Below, in pieces: positions 1-7,610 of a stretch of 19,928 nt of DNA. The stretch is from Riemerella anatipestifer_E (GTDB taxonomy: Bacteria > Bacteroidota > Bacteroidia > Flavobacteriales > Weeksellaceae), in the NCBI RefSeq assembly GCF_009932355.1, contig NZ_LEKU01000018.1, positions 1-19,928 on the forward strand, in the 5' to 3' direction. The translations under genes were made by a program, and so were the position numbers. Every line of letters begins with the position of its first letter. Within the stretch, counting starts at the first letter, position 1. The notes under the pieces are model-generated. The model was given only the letters and a program-made list of their open reading frames with translations. It made no database searches and was not told where the DNA came from.

Positions 1-355
1 AGGGCAACCAGGAGTTGCCGGTGGAGGCGAGAAAAAATACTACGCTTCTGCCAATGTAGTCAGTGAAAAAACTTTAGCAGGTCTGACTAAAGACATTGAG
101 AAAATCTCTACCGTGAGTGGAGCGGACATCAGAGCGGTGCTTTATGCTTTGGTAGATGTGATGCAGTCTTCTCTAGCCGAAGGGCAGATTATCCGTTTAG
201 GCGAACTGGGTAGTATGAGGGTGAGCATCAGTAGTGAGGGTAAAGCCAAAGAAGAGGAAGTAACCTCAGCAGCCATTAAAAATGCAAAGGTGGTCTTTAC
301 CCCAGGTTCTGACCTGAAAAAGATGCTCGCCACGCTAAGCTACGAAAAACTCTAG
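1..355 (+). CDS. HU-like DNA-binding protein, 3' part only
   Basis: The reading frame is open from base 2 to the TAG at 353-355, so the gene enters from the left edge and its true start is outside the window. The GTG at 113 is an internal codon, because the in-frame upstream residues (GQPGVAGGGEKKYYASANVV...) read like the family. The visible 117 residues match the Bacteroidota histone-like HU-related family: a helical dimerisation part (ADIRAVLYALVDVMQSSLAEG), then the HU-type strand IRLGELGSMRVSISSEG and the C-terminal IKNAKVVFTPGSDLKKML. Family knowledge suggests it binds and bends DNA as a dimer. It could be nucleoid-associated or belong to an accessory element, as such small HU-related genes are often multicopy in this phylum. 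The function is inferred from family resemblance. Confidence 0.85.
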   Translation, partial: GQPGVAGGGEKKYYASANVVSEKTLAGLTKDIEKISTVSGADIRAVLYALVDVMQSSLAEGQIIRLGELGSMRVSISSEGKAKEEEVTSAAIKNAKVVFTPGSDLKKMLATLSYEKL

Positions 356-370
356 CAGAGGGCGACAAAA

Positions 371-452
371 CCGCACGCGTGAAAAAAAAATCCGCAGGCG
401 TGCGGTTGGGCAACCACAGGCGTGAAAATTTAAACGAGACGCCTGCGGTTTT
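371..452 (+). terminator. Competing GC-rich hairpins after the HU-like gene, terminator-like
   Basis: Three mutually exclusive stems are visible. Stem A pairs CCGCACGC (371-378) with GCGTGCGG (398-405). Stem B pairs CCGCAGGCGT (392-401) with ACGCCTGCGG (439-448) and is followed by TTTT. Stem C pairs CAGGCGT (417-423) with ACGCCTG (439-445). Stems A and B share bases 398-401, and B and C share the 3' arm. A small palindrome, GGTTG-GG-CAACC, lies at 404-415. The likely role is transcription termination of the HU-like gene. The overlapping arms would also allow an attenuation-type switch before the gene at 525, but that is inference. Confidence 0.55.
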
Positions 453-524
453 AAGCCCAAAGGAAATCAAGTAAAAAACGGTTACAAGAAAAATAAATTA
501 ACAACAATTTTAAAATTAAATTTT

Positions 525-1169
525 ATGACAACAAAAATGACAAAATTAAGCGTATTCGCTTTTTTAGGTTTTGGCTTAATGGCTTACGGACAGCAAGGAT
601 TGTACGATGGCAAGGTGGGGATTAACACCTCGGAGCCTAATGCCACATTGGAAATTCAAATATCCAATACTAACAAAAGTGGAACTACTAAAGAAGGAAT
701 TTTAATCCCCCGTGTTAGTCGTCTAAGAGCTTCTAATATGGGAACTGCTGTTACAGAATCTACATTACTTTATATTGACTCTGTGGCTGATGGTACAGCT
801 TCGGGAACAACGGTTAATGTAGATGCAACGGGCTTCTACTTCTTTAAAGGGGGTGTTTGGGTAAAAATGGGTGCGGGAGCTAGTAGTACAGCAGGAGCAT
901 TATTTGGTAATATCAAAGTATTAGCTAATATAACAGAAGATGAGTGGGCAGCGGATGATTTTGCTATTGTATTAACCAACGGTTTAACTAATGCCGCTTT
1001 ACCAAAAGCAGCCCTAAATAAGGGGAGAATAATTTCTATAAGAAATGCTTCGGCAGGTTTAATAACCTATACTGCAAATGCTCCTAAAAACAATTCTACC
1101 ATTTCGTTAAATAGAGGACATTTAATACAGTCTGATGGTATCAATTGGTATGTAATCGGAGGATTCTAA
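525..1169 (+). CDS. Secreted protein with VGINT N-terminal motif
   Basis: 214 residues with a Sec signal peptide (about residues 1-22, ending AYGQ), so exported. The mature N-terminus carries GKVGINTSEPNATLEI followed by GILIPRVSRL. This arrangement is common at the start of Bacteroidota secreted proteins with tail-fibre-like or FISUMP modules, and it also occurs in the protein at 17558-19471. The middle part (GFYFFKGGVWVKMG) resembles a small beta module. The C-terminal ~85 residues look beta-rich and end NWYVIGGF. No catalytic motif was seen. It lies 21 bases before the next gene on the same strand, so the two are probably co-transcribed. ATG at 525 was chosen because it gives a complete signal peptide. 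An ATG at 537 would also work. Confidence 0.8.
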   Translation: MTTKMTKLSVFAFLGFGLMAYGQQGLYDGKVGINTSEPNATLEIQISNTNKSGTTKEGILIPRVSRLRASNMGTAVTESTLLYIDSVADGTASGTTVNVDATGFYFFKGGVWVKMGAGASSTAGALFGNIKVLANITEDEWAADDFAIVLTNGLTNAALPKAALNKGRIISIRNASAGLITYTANAPKNNSTISLNRGHLIQSDGINWYVIGGF

Positions 1170-1190
1170 TCACTTTAAAATTTATAAACA

Positions 1191-2861
1191 ATGAAAAAAA
1201 ATATTCTTACAATATCTGCTCTACTATTGAGCATTATGGCATTTTCTCAGATAAATGTAGGCTCAGACGCTAATACAACCCCTAATAAAAATGCATTTTT
1301 AGATGCTAGTGGTTTTACAGAAACTTCACTTCCTAGTCTTGGAAAGGGACTTAATTTCCCTAGAACCAACCTTACGACTTTTGCCTTTGATATATCAGAC
1401 TTAGGGCAATATCAGTATTTCAAAACAGGTTTTGATGGTATGGTGGTGTATAACACAGCAACAGGTAAAACAGGAACTAATACCGCAACACAAGGTCAGC
1501 AGGTAGATGTAACCCCAGGGTTTTATTATTTTGCTAACCCTAATGCCACAGAAGATACTACGGATGTATCTACTGGTAAATGGGTAAGATTAAGCGATGG
1601 CGCTAGCCAAGACGGACAAGAGTGGGTGTATAACCCTACCAACAAAAGAATAGAGTTAAAAAGAAGTGGTACAGCTCCTTTTAATAATACTGTTTTTTAT
1701 AATAATGCAACTGGGCAGTTTTATAATACAGATTTTACCACATCAGATAATATAGAATATTGGGATGGGGTAAATAAGCAAATGATAACAAAACCGTTTG
1801 AGTTTAATGAAGGTCCAAGATTTATATTATCTGCAAAAGCCTCTAAAATAGGAGGATCTACTGAAAATGGGATACGCAGTAAATCATCTTTAAATGCTAA
1901 TTTAATTTTAGATGGGTCCGATAGTTCTTTACCAAATGTAGTAGATCATAGGACAGGAGTTTCTACCGGAGTTAGTATTTATAAAAATTATAACAATAGC
2001 TTTCGTAATGTTATTGGCTTAGGAGGAAATGTTGCTTCATTTGCAAATTCGGGAAGTGTACAACATCTTATAGGGGTAGCAAATGGTATATCAGTTATGC
2101 AAGGAAATTTATCTAGTTCTGGTTACGCATTGGCTAACAGAAGTGAATCTTATTGGAATTCTACGGGAGCTGCCAATAGAATTTCAGCTATAGGTCTTTA
2201 CTCTACTCTGGGAGCTAATGCAGGAAATGTAAATGCTTTAGAGGGTATAAATGGTATTGTTTACGCCGGAGGTACAGGAACCATAAATGAAATGTCTTTT
2301 ATAAAGGCAGAAACAGGTACATATAATTATTTTACAGGCACATTAGGTAATTTATATGGTTTTAAATATATACATAAACAAGCATCATCATCAAAACCTA
2401 CTAATATGTATGGGATTTATTTAGACAATGTTAATGATGCTACAGATAATAATTATGCCATTTACACTAATTTGGGAAAAGTACATTTTGGAGATGAGGT
2501 TAATGTGGTGGGTTCAATTACAGCAACTTCTATCAAAGGCTCTAACGGGGCTACTATCTTCCCAGACTATGTGTTTCAAAAGTATTATACAGGTACTTCT
2601 AGCCTAAAGGCAGATTATAGCTTTAAAACCCTAAGCCAAGTAGAAGATTTTGTAAAGATTAATGGGCATTTGCCAGGGTATCAATCTGCAGAAGCTATCA
2701 AAGAGCAAGGTTATATAGACCTTATGGCAACTCAGCTTACCAATGTAGAGAAAATAGAGGAACTTTACTTACACCTTTTAGAAAAGGACAAAGAAGTAAA
2801 AGCACTCAAAGCAGAGATTACAGAACTAAAATCTTTAGTAAAAGACCTATTGGCTAAATAA
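1191..2861 (+). CDS. Secreted adhesin/tail-fibre-like protein
   Basis: 556 residues with a signal peptide (about 1-20, ending AFSQ). The long middle part is rich in N, T, S and G with many short beta-type segments. The C-terminal ~110 residues (GATIFPDYVFQKYY, then LSQVEDFVKINGHLPGYQSAEAIKEQGY, then a heptad-like coiled coil KIEELYLHLLEKDKEVKALKAEI split by short gaps) match the C-terminal module seen at the end of many Bacteroidota tail-fibre or S74-chaperone-like proteins. The likely role is a surface or secreted fibre, possibly trimeric through the C-terminal coil. This is inferred from architecture, with no enzyme motif visible. It is probably the second gene of a two-gene transcript with 525-1169, ended by the hairpin at 2894-2928. 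Confidence 0.8.
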   Translation: MKKNILTISALLLSIMAFSQINVGSDANTTPNKNAFLDASGFTETSLPSLGKGLNFPRTNLTTFAFDISDLGQYQYFKTGFDGMVVYNTATGKTGTNTATQGQQVDVTPGFYYFANPNATEDTTDVSTGKWVRLSDGASQDGQEWVYNPTNKRIELKRSGTAPFNNTVFYNNATGQFYNTDFTTSDNIEYWDGVNKQMITKPFEFNEGPRFILSAKASKIGGSTENGIRSKSSLNANLILDGSDSSLPNVVDHRTGVSTGVSIYKNYNNSFRNVIGLGGNVASFANSGSVQHLIGVANGISVMQGNLSSSGYALANRSESYWNSTGAANRISAIGLYSTLGANAGNVNALEGINGIVYAGGTGTINEMSFIKAETGTYNYFTGTLGNLYGFKYIHKQASSSKPTNMYGIYLDNVNDATDNNYAIYTNLGKVHFGDEVNVVGSITATSIKGSNGATIFPDYVFQKYYTGTSSLKADYSFKTLSQVEDFVKINGHLPGYQSAEAIKEQGYIDLMATQLTNVEKIEELYLHLLEKDKEVKALKAEITELKSLVKDLLAK

Positions 2862-2893
2862 GTTTTAACTCTAGAAGTATTTATTTTAATCAA

Positions 2894-2928
2894 AAAATCA
2901 CTTGAGGAATGTATCTTCAAGTGATTTT
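2894..2928. terminator. Bidirectional Rho-independent terminator
   Basis: A perfect 12-bp stem, AAAATCACTTGA / TCAAGTGATTTT, with an 11-base loop, flanked by A and T tracts on both sides. It lies between the convergent genes ending at 2861 (plus) and 2962 (minus) and can serve both. Confidence 0.85.
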
Positions 2929-2961
2929 CATTTTATATAAAAGAGATATTAAATAGTTTGC

Positions 2962-4122
2962 TTAGTAGTTTTCGTAAATCCATTTAAGGATATTTTGGTC
3001 GTCTTCGGAGAAGGTTACATTTCGTCTTTGCATTACTTTTTCAGCAACTTCATAGGCTTTTTTTAGATTAAACTTTTCATCTCCTCTTTGTCCGCCCCAG
3101 CTAAAGTTTTCTACCAAGTTAGGTGGAAATCCACTTTTAAAAATATTAGCCGCCACGCCCACAATAGTCCCAGTGTTAAGCTGGGTATTGATAGCCGTTT
3201 TTGAGTGGTCGCCCATAATCAGTCCACAGAATTGCAATCCGCTATCTTCAAATTTTTTAGACTGGTAGTTCCATAGCTTTACCGTAGCGTAGTTGTTCTT
3301 TAGATTAGAGGAGTTGGTATCCGCTCCAAAATTACACCATTCTCCCACCACGGAATTACCTAAGAAACCATCATGTCCTTTATTAGAGTATCCAAAGAAA
3401 ATAATGTTGTTTACCTCGCCGCCTATTTTACAATAAGGTCCAATAGTAGTAGCACCGTAGATTTTAGCACCTAGGTTGAAAATAGCATTATTACACAAAG
3501 CAATAGGACCTCTTAGATTACAGCCTTCCATTACTTCTGCATTCTTTCCGATGTATATTTTCCCTTTTTGGCAGTTGATGGTAGCGTATTCTATACTAGC
3601 ACCTTCTTCTATAAAGAGGTTTTCAGGGTTACCTAAAAAGCCGTTGGTTTCAGAAAGAGGTTGAGAGGTTCTTTCTTTGGTAATGAGTTCAAAATCAAAA
3701 TCTATCGCTTTATCGTTGAATGCGAACAAATCAGACGGTCTTTTAAAAAAGGTAAGATGTTCTGTAATATCTGTCATTTTCTCTATTTGTTTTAGAGAAA
3801 AATCTTTCATATTTACTCTTGCCGCTATCAGTTCATCTTCATAAACGAGAGCCTCACCAAGTTTAAGGTCTTTAATTTGGTTTAGTACATTTTCTGTAGG
3901 AATAAAGTTAGGAACTAAAAAAAGACTTTCCTCAGCCTGTGGCTTTGGGAATTTATTTTGTAAATAGTCTTCTGTAATATAAGCGGTGTGCTGAATGTCA
4001 AGTAGCTTTTGCCATCTTTCAGAAAAAGTAAGTATGCCGCATCTCATTTCAGCGATGGGTCTAGTAAAGGTAAGTGGGAGGAAGTTTCCCCAATATTGAG
4101 CGTCAGAAAATATAATTTGCAT
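2962..4122 (-). CDS. GlmU-like sugar nucleotidyltransferase/acyltransferase
   Basis: 386 residues. The N-terminus (FSDAQYWGNFLPLTFTRPIAEMRCG) matches the Bacteroidota-specific GlmU-like family, annotated as putative UDP-N-acetylglucosamine diphosphorylase/glucosamine-1-phosphate N-acetyltransferase. It is followed by a shortened nucleotidyltransferase-like region. From about residue 175 there is a left-handed beta-helix (hexapeptide repeats such as IYIGKNAEVMEGCNLRGPIALCNNAIFNLGAKIYGATTIGPYCKIGG). Bacteroidota often lack a canonical GlmU, so this protein probably supplies UDP-GlcNAc for peptidoglycan and LPS in the cytoplasm; that is family inference. It follows rpmE2 on the same strand, but a terminator lies between them, so it may have its own promoter. 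Confidence 0.85.
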   Translation of the reverse strand: MQIIFSDAQYWGNFLPLTFTRPIAEMRCGILTFSERWQKLLDIQHTAYITEDYLQNKFPKPQAEESLFLVPNFIPTENVLNQIKDLKLGEALVYEDELIAARVNMKDFSLKQIEKMTDITEHLTFFKRPSDLFAFNDKAIDFDFELITKERTSQPLSETNGFLGNPENLFIEEGASIEYATINCQKGKIYIGKNAEVMEGCNLRGPIALCNNAIFNLGAKIYGATTIGPYCKIGGEVNNIIFFGYSNKGHDGFLGNSVVGEWCNFGADTNSSNLKNNYATVKLWNYQSKKFEDSGLQFCGLIMGDHSKTAINTQLNTGTIVGVAANIFKSGFPPNLVENFSWGGQRGDEKFNLKKAYEVAEKVMQRRNVTFSEDDQNILKWIYENY

Positions 4123-4158
4123 AGAATTAAAATTTTAATGATGGGCTAATTTAATTAA

Positions 4159-4191
4159 AAAACCTTCCTAAATCAAATCTAGGAAGGTTTT
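4159..4191 (-). terminator. Rho-independent terminator after rpmE2
   Basis: A perfect 12-bp stem (4159-4170 with 4180-4191, core CCTTCCTA/TAGGAAGG) and a 9-base loop with A/T tracts on both sides. It lies just downstream of rpmE2 on the minus strand and upstream of the GlmU-like gene, separating the two transcripts. Confidence 0.85.
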
Positions 4192-4212
4192 AAAATATGT
4201 TTTGACAAAAAA

Positions 4213-4467
4213 TTAGTTTTTAGCGAATTTTTTGTATTTGTTCATAAACTTATCTACTCTACCAGCAGTATCTACTAATTTTACTTTACCAGTGTAGAAT
4301 GGGTGAGAAGTAGAAGAAATTTCCATTTTGATTAGTGGATATTCTTGACCTTCGTACTCGATAGTGTCTTTAGTTTCTGCAGTAGATTTGCAAAGAAACA
4401 TTTCATCGTTACTCATATCTTTGAAAACAACTAATCTATAGTTTTCAGGGTGGATTCCTTTTTTCAT
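4213..4467 (-). CDS. rpmE2: 50S ribosomal protein L31 type B
   Basis: 84 residues, the normal length for type B L31 of the large ribosomal subunit. Recognisable features are MKKGIHPENYRLVVFKD at the start, the central EYPLIKMEISSTSHPFYTGK, and RVDKFMNKYKKFAK at the end. The zinc-binding CxxC pairs of type A L31 are absent; only one cysteine (FLCKST) is seen. This makes it the zinc-independent paralogue, a form often used when zinc is scarce in other phyla, though in Bacteroidota it is commonly the only L31. It has a good promoter at 4552-4582 and its own terminator at 4159-4191, so it is probably monocistronic. Confidence 0.96.
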   Translation of the reverse strand: MKKGIHPENYRLVVFKDMSNDEMFLCKSTAETKDTIEYEGQEYPLIKMEISSTSHPFYTGKVKLVDTAGRVDKFMNKYKKFAKN

Positions 4468-4551
4468 TGTGATGATTTTTTAACTTTTTAATTTAATTTT
4501 AATAACTAAGCGGTGTAATGGCGTCGCTTTTTTACTATAAATTTTAGACTG

Positions 4552-4582
4552 CAAAAATAGAGTTTTTTTTTAATTCTGCAAA
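4552..4582 (-). promoter_or_regulatory. Promoter of rpmE2 (TTTG - 19 bp - TATTTTTG)
   Basis: On the minus strand, TTTG (4579-4582) is followed after exactly 19 bases by TATTTTTG (4552-4559). This fits the known Bacteroidota -33/-7 consensus (TTTG, 19-21 bp, TAnnTTTG). The predicted transcript start is near 4545, leaving a leader of roughly 78 bases before the ATG at 4467. It is the best-formed promoter in the window. Confidence 0.75.
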
Positions 4583-4605
4583 AACTTTTTTAGAATAAAA
4601 ATTTC

Positions 4606-4613
4606 TATCTTTG
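4606..4613 (+). promoter_or_regulatory. -7 box TATCTTTG before the lipoprotein-MazG-aroA-SDR operon
   Basis: TATCTTTG matches the TAnnTTTG -7 box and lies 22 bases before the ATG at 4636, giving a very short leader. No clear TTG is present at the -33 distance. It is divergent from the rpmE2 promoter in the same 168-base intergenic region. Confidence 0.6.
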
Positions 4614-4635
4614 AAAGGCTTAAATATAAAACGAA

Positions 4636-6027
4636 ATGAAATCAATCCTAGGAGGTATTGTTCTGTTAATGAGTTTATTTTTAGTTTCTTGTAGGCAAGA
4701 GATTGCTTTTGAAGAACCTTCTTTACCGTTGAGATTTTCTAAGGACACTTTAGTTTTAGATACCGTTTATCATAACACTCGTTCAGAAACCTATGCCATA
4801 AAGGTCTATAACGATGAGGATAAAGATATTAAAATACCTAGAATCCATTTAGAAAAGGGCGGTGCCTCTCCATACCGTATCAATGTAGATGGCAGGGCAG
4901 GGACTGATTTTGCAGATGTGGTACTTCGTAGAAAAGACAGCCTTTATATCTTCGTAGAAATAGCTCCAGTGGCAACTACCACGGAAATGGTGGTGGAAGA
5001 CCAAATTTTGTTTGGTAAGAATGATAGTCAAAAGGTAACGCTACTTTCCGTAGTACAAGATGCAGAGTTTTTTGTTTCAACCAAAGATAACCCTAAAATA
5101 ATTACAGAAAACACAACTTGGAACTCTACTAAGGCTAAAATTATTTACGGAACTTTACAACTTGCAGAAGGTAAAACGCTCACAATAGAAGAAGGGACTA
5201 AAGTCTATTTTTATAAAAATTCGGGACTAAAGATTGCTAAAAATTCCGAGCTGAACATCAATGGGGCTTTCCAAAAGGAAGTTATTATGAGAGGGCATAG
5301 GAACGAGGTGAGATACGATACTATTCCTGCAAATTGGGACGGTATAGTACTAGAGCAAGGAGCAAGAGCTAATGTAAACTACGCTAAAATATTCGGTGGA
5401 AACACAGGGGTTGAAGCCAACCATGCCGAAGTAAGTTTAAAAAATACCATTATCCATACTTTCCAAGATTATGGGATTAAAGGGATTAACGCTATGGTAA
5501 ATGCAGAAAATTTAGTGATTAACAACTGTGGCTCGGCTAATATAGGTATCTTTAAAGGTGGAACTTACGATTTGCTACACGCAACATTGGCTAATTATTT
5601 CTCATTAAAATCCGTTTATACACCTTTGGGCATAGAGGCTTATAATGAATGGACGGACACAAACGGTCAAAAAGTATATGCACCATTAAATCTTCAACTT
5701 AAAAATACCATTGTTTACGGAAGGTCAAATAATGCTATCGTTTTAAAGCCTAGTATAGGGCAAGTTTTTGATTATTCTTTACAAAATTCGTTGGTTAAAT
5801 ATGGTTCGGATTCGGGTTATACTTGGGACGGTAACGCATCGGTGGTTAATTCTATAAAGAATGAAGACCCTCTTTTCGTGAATTATTTTACCTCAAAAAT
5901 GAATTTAAGACTGCAAGATAAATCACCTGCAAAAGGCAGTGCCAATCTCATTTCGGCTCAGAAAGCACCAAAAGATATTACACAAGTGTCAAGAACTAAC
6001 AACCCAAGTATAGGGGCATATCAATAA
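4636..6027 (+). CDS. Lipoprotein with right-handed beta-helix
   Basis: 463 residues with a type II signal peptide: the lipobox LVSC places the lipidated cysteine at residue 19, so it is anchored in the outer or inner membrane. Residues ~30-140 look like a beta-sandwich. From about 150 onward there are repeated short strands of a parallel beta-helix (LTIEEGTKVYFYKNSGLKIA, NVNYAKIFGGNTGVEANHAEV, VSLKNTIIHTF), ending SIGAYQ, an ending seen in pectate-lyase-like Bacteroidota lipoproteins. No catalytic residues could be identified, so binding or structural roles are as likely as polysaccharide cleavage. It is the first gene of an operon whose next start is 12 bases after its stop. Confidence 0.85.
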   Translation: MKSILGGIVLLMSLFLVSCRQEIAFEEPSLPLRFSKDTLVLDTVYHNTRSETYAIKVYNDEDKDIKIPRIHLEKGGASPYRINVDGRAGTDFADVVLRRKDSLYIFVEIAPVATTTEMVVEDQILFGKNDSQKVTLLSVVQDAEFFVSTKDNPKIITENTTWNSTKAKIIYGTLQLAEGKTLTIEEGTKVYFYKNSGLKIAKNSELNINGAFQKEVIMRGHRNEVRYDTIPANWDGIVLEQGARANVNYAKIFGGNTGVEANHAEVSLKNTIIHTFQDYGIKGINAMVNAENLVINNCGSANIGIFKGGTYDLLHATLANYFSLKSVYTPLGIEAYNEWTDTNGQKVYAPLNLQLKNTIVYGRSNNAIVLKPSIGQVFDYSLQNSLVKYGSDSGYTWDGNASVVNSIKNEDPLFVNYFTSKMNLRLQDKSPAKGSANLISAQKAPKDITQVSRTNNPSIGAYQ

Positions 6028-6039
6028 TTAATTTTCAAA

Positions 6040-6372
6040 ATGGCTGAAATTCAACAATTACAGAATCAAGTAGATGAATGGATAAAGACTGTGGGTGTTC
6101 GTTATTTTAATGAATTAACGAATATGGCTATCTTATCCGAAGAAGTGGGCGAAGTAGCAAGGATTATCGCAAGACGATACGGAGAACAAAGCGAAAAAGA
6201 AACAGATAAAACTAAAGATTTGGGTGAAGAATTGGCAGATGTACTTTTTGTAACACTTTGTTTAGCTAACCAAACGGGAGTGGACTTGCAGTCGGCATTT
6301 GATAAGAAGATGAAGCTAAAAACCGAACGAGATGCCGAAAGGCACGCTAATAATGAAAAGCTGAAAAAATAG
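6040..6372 (+). CDS. MazG-like nucleotide pyrophosphohydrolase
   Basis: 110 residues, a single MazG-type all-alpha NTP-pyrophosphatase domain. The Mg-binding motif EExxE is seen at E34, E35 and E38 (SEEVGEVAR), and the partner ExxD at E64 and D67 (EELADVLF). Family members hydrolyse NTPs or dNTPs to the monophosphate and pyrophosphate, often as house-cleaning enzymes for non-canonical nucleotides. The exact substrate cannot be read from the sequence. It is too short to be the two-domain MazG. It sits between the lipoprotein and aroA, with its stop only 1 base before the aroA start, so translation is probably coupled. Confidence 0.9.
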   Translation: MAEIQQLQNQVDEWIKTVGVRYFNELTNMAILSEEVGEVARIIARRYGEQSEKETDKTKDLGEELADVLFVTLCLANQTGVDLQSAFDKKMKLKTERDAERHANNEKLKK

Positions 6373-6373
6373 A

Positions 6374-7606
6374 ATGGAGCACCTTTATTTAAAACAATCG
6401 GAGCTTTTGGGTAACCGAACCATTAGTATATCAGGTTCTAAAAGTGAATCTAACCGACTTTTGATATTGCAAAGATTATTGGGGAATTTACACATTAACA
6501 ACCTGTCTAACGCTCAAGATACCCAGCTTTTACAAAAGGCTTTATACTCTAATGATGAGGTGATAGATATTCATCACGCGGGGACGGCAATGCGTTTTTT
6601 AACCTCTTACTTTGCTGTCCAAGAAGGAAGAACTACCATATTGACAGGTTCAGACAGAATGAAACAACGTCCCATTGCTCCACTTGTGGAGGCTTTAAAG
6701 AGTTTGGGTGCAGAAATTACTTATCTTGAAAAAGAAGGTTGTCCACCATTAAAGATTGTAGGGAAGAAACTATATAAGAATGAAGTTTCTATTTCGGCGG
6801 AGGTTTCGTCTCAGTTTATCAGTTCGTTGTTATTGGTAGCTGGTTTTCTAGAAAAAGGGTTGAAAATAGCTTTACTTGGGAACATCACTTCTCGTCCTTA
6901 TTTAGAAATGACTTTAAAGATGCTTTCTGATTTAGGCATTGAAACCGAATTTGAAGGTCAAACTATCGAAGTCAAACCATTAAAAAAAGAACTTGCAATA
7001 GACAACAAGGAATATACGGTAGAAAGCGACTGGAGTTCGGCGTCTTATTTTTATTCATTGGTGGCTATTGGGAAGAAACAGGTGGCTTTAGAAAGTTTTA
7101 AGGAAGCCTCTATGCAGGGCGATAAGGCTTTAGTAAAGATTTATAGGAACTTTTTTGGAGTAGAAACTCAATTTCAAGATGGAGAACGCTTAGTTTTAAC
7201 ACCTATAAAAGATTTTAAACAGCCTCAAAAAATCAATTTGAATATGAATGATTGTCCTGATATTGCTCAAACCGTTTGTGTAACGGCGGCGGCATTGGGT
7301 ATTCCTTTTGAAATTAAAGGTTTAGCCACGCTTAAAGTGAAGGAAACGGATAGGCTAGTCGCTCTCAAAAACGAACTGTTAAAGATAGGCTTAGAAACGG
7401 AAATTACTGAAGACTCCATCAAAGGTGTGAGGTTTTTCCAAGTGGAAGAAATACCTTGTATTAAAACCTATCACGACCATCGTATGGCGATGAGTTTTGC
7501 GCCGTATGCGTTGGTGGGAGATATACAAATAGAAGACCCAAGTGTAGTAGAAAAATCGTATCCTTGTTTTTGGGAAGATTTTAAAACATTATCAAAAGAA
7601 AAGTAA
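6374..7606 (+). CDS. aroA: 3-phosphoshikimate 1-carboxyvinyltransferase (EPSP synthase)
   Basis: 410 residues, slightly shorter than the ~430 usual. It transfers enolpyruvate from PEP to shikimate-3-phosphate in chorismate synthesis, in the cytoplasm. Visible motifs: the substrate site SGSKSESNR (K23, S24, R28), GTAMRFLTSYFA, DRMKQRPIAPLVEALKSLG, SSQFISSLLL, the catalytic-Asp region DCPDIAQTVCV, LKVKETDRL (catalytic K-E pair), HDHRMAMSFA, and EKSYPCFWEDF near the C-terminus. All expected catalytic groups appear present. It overlaps neither neighbour but is packed 1 base after the MazG-like gene and 4 bases before the SDR gene. Other aro genes are not in the window. Confidence 0.95.
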   Translation: MEHLYLKQSELLGNRTISISGSKSESNRLLILQRLLGNLHINNLSNAQDTQLLQKALYSNDEVIDIHHAGTAMRFLTSYFAVQEGRTTILTGSDRMKQRPIAPLVEALKSLGAEITYLEKEGCPPLKIVGKKLYKNEVSISAEVSSQFISSLLLVAGFLEKGLKIALLGNITSRPYLEMTLKMLSDLGIETEFEGQTIEVKPLKKELAIDNKEYTVESDWSSASYFYSLVAIGKKQVALESFKEASMQGDKALVKIYRNFFGVETQFQDGERLVLTPIKDFKQPQKINLNMNDCPDIAQTVCVTAAALGIPFEIKGLATLKVKETDRLVALKNELLKIGLETEITEDSIKGVRFFQVEEIPCIKTYHDHRMAMSFAPYALVGDIQIEDPSVVEKSYPCFWEDFKTLSKEK

Positions 7607-7610
7607 AAGT

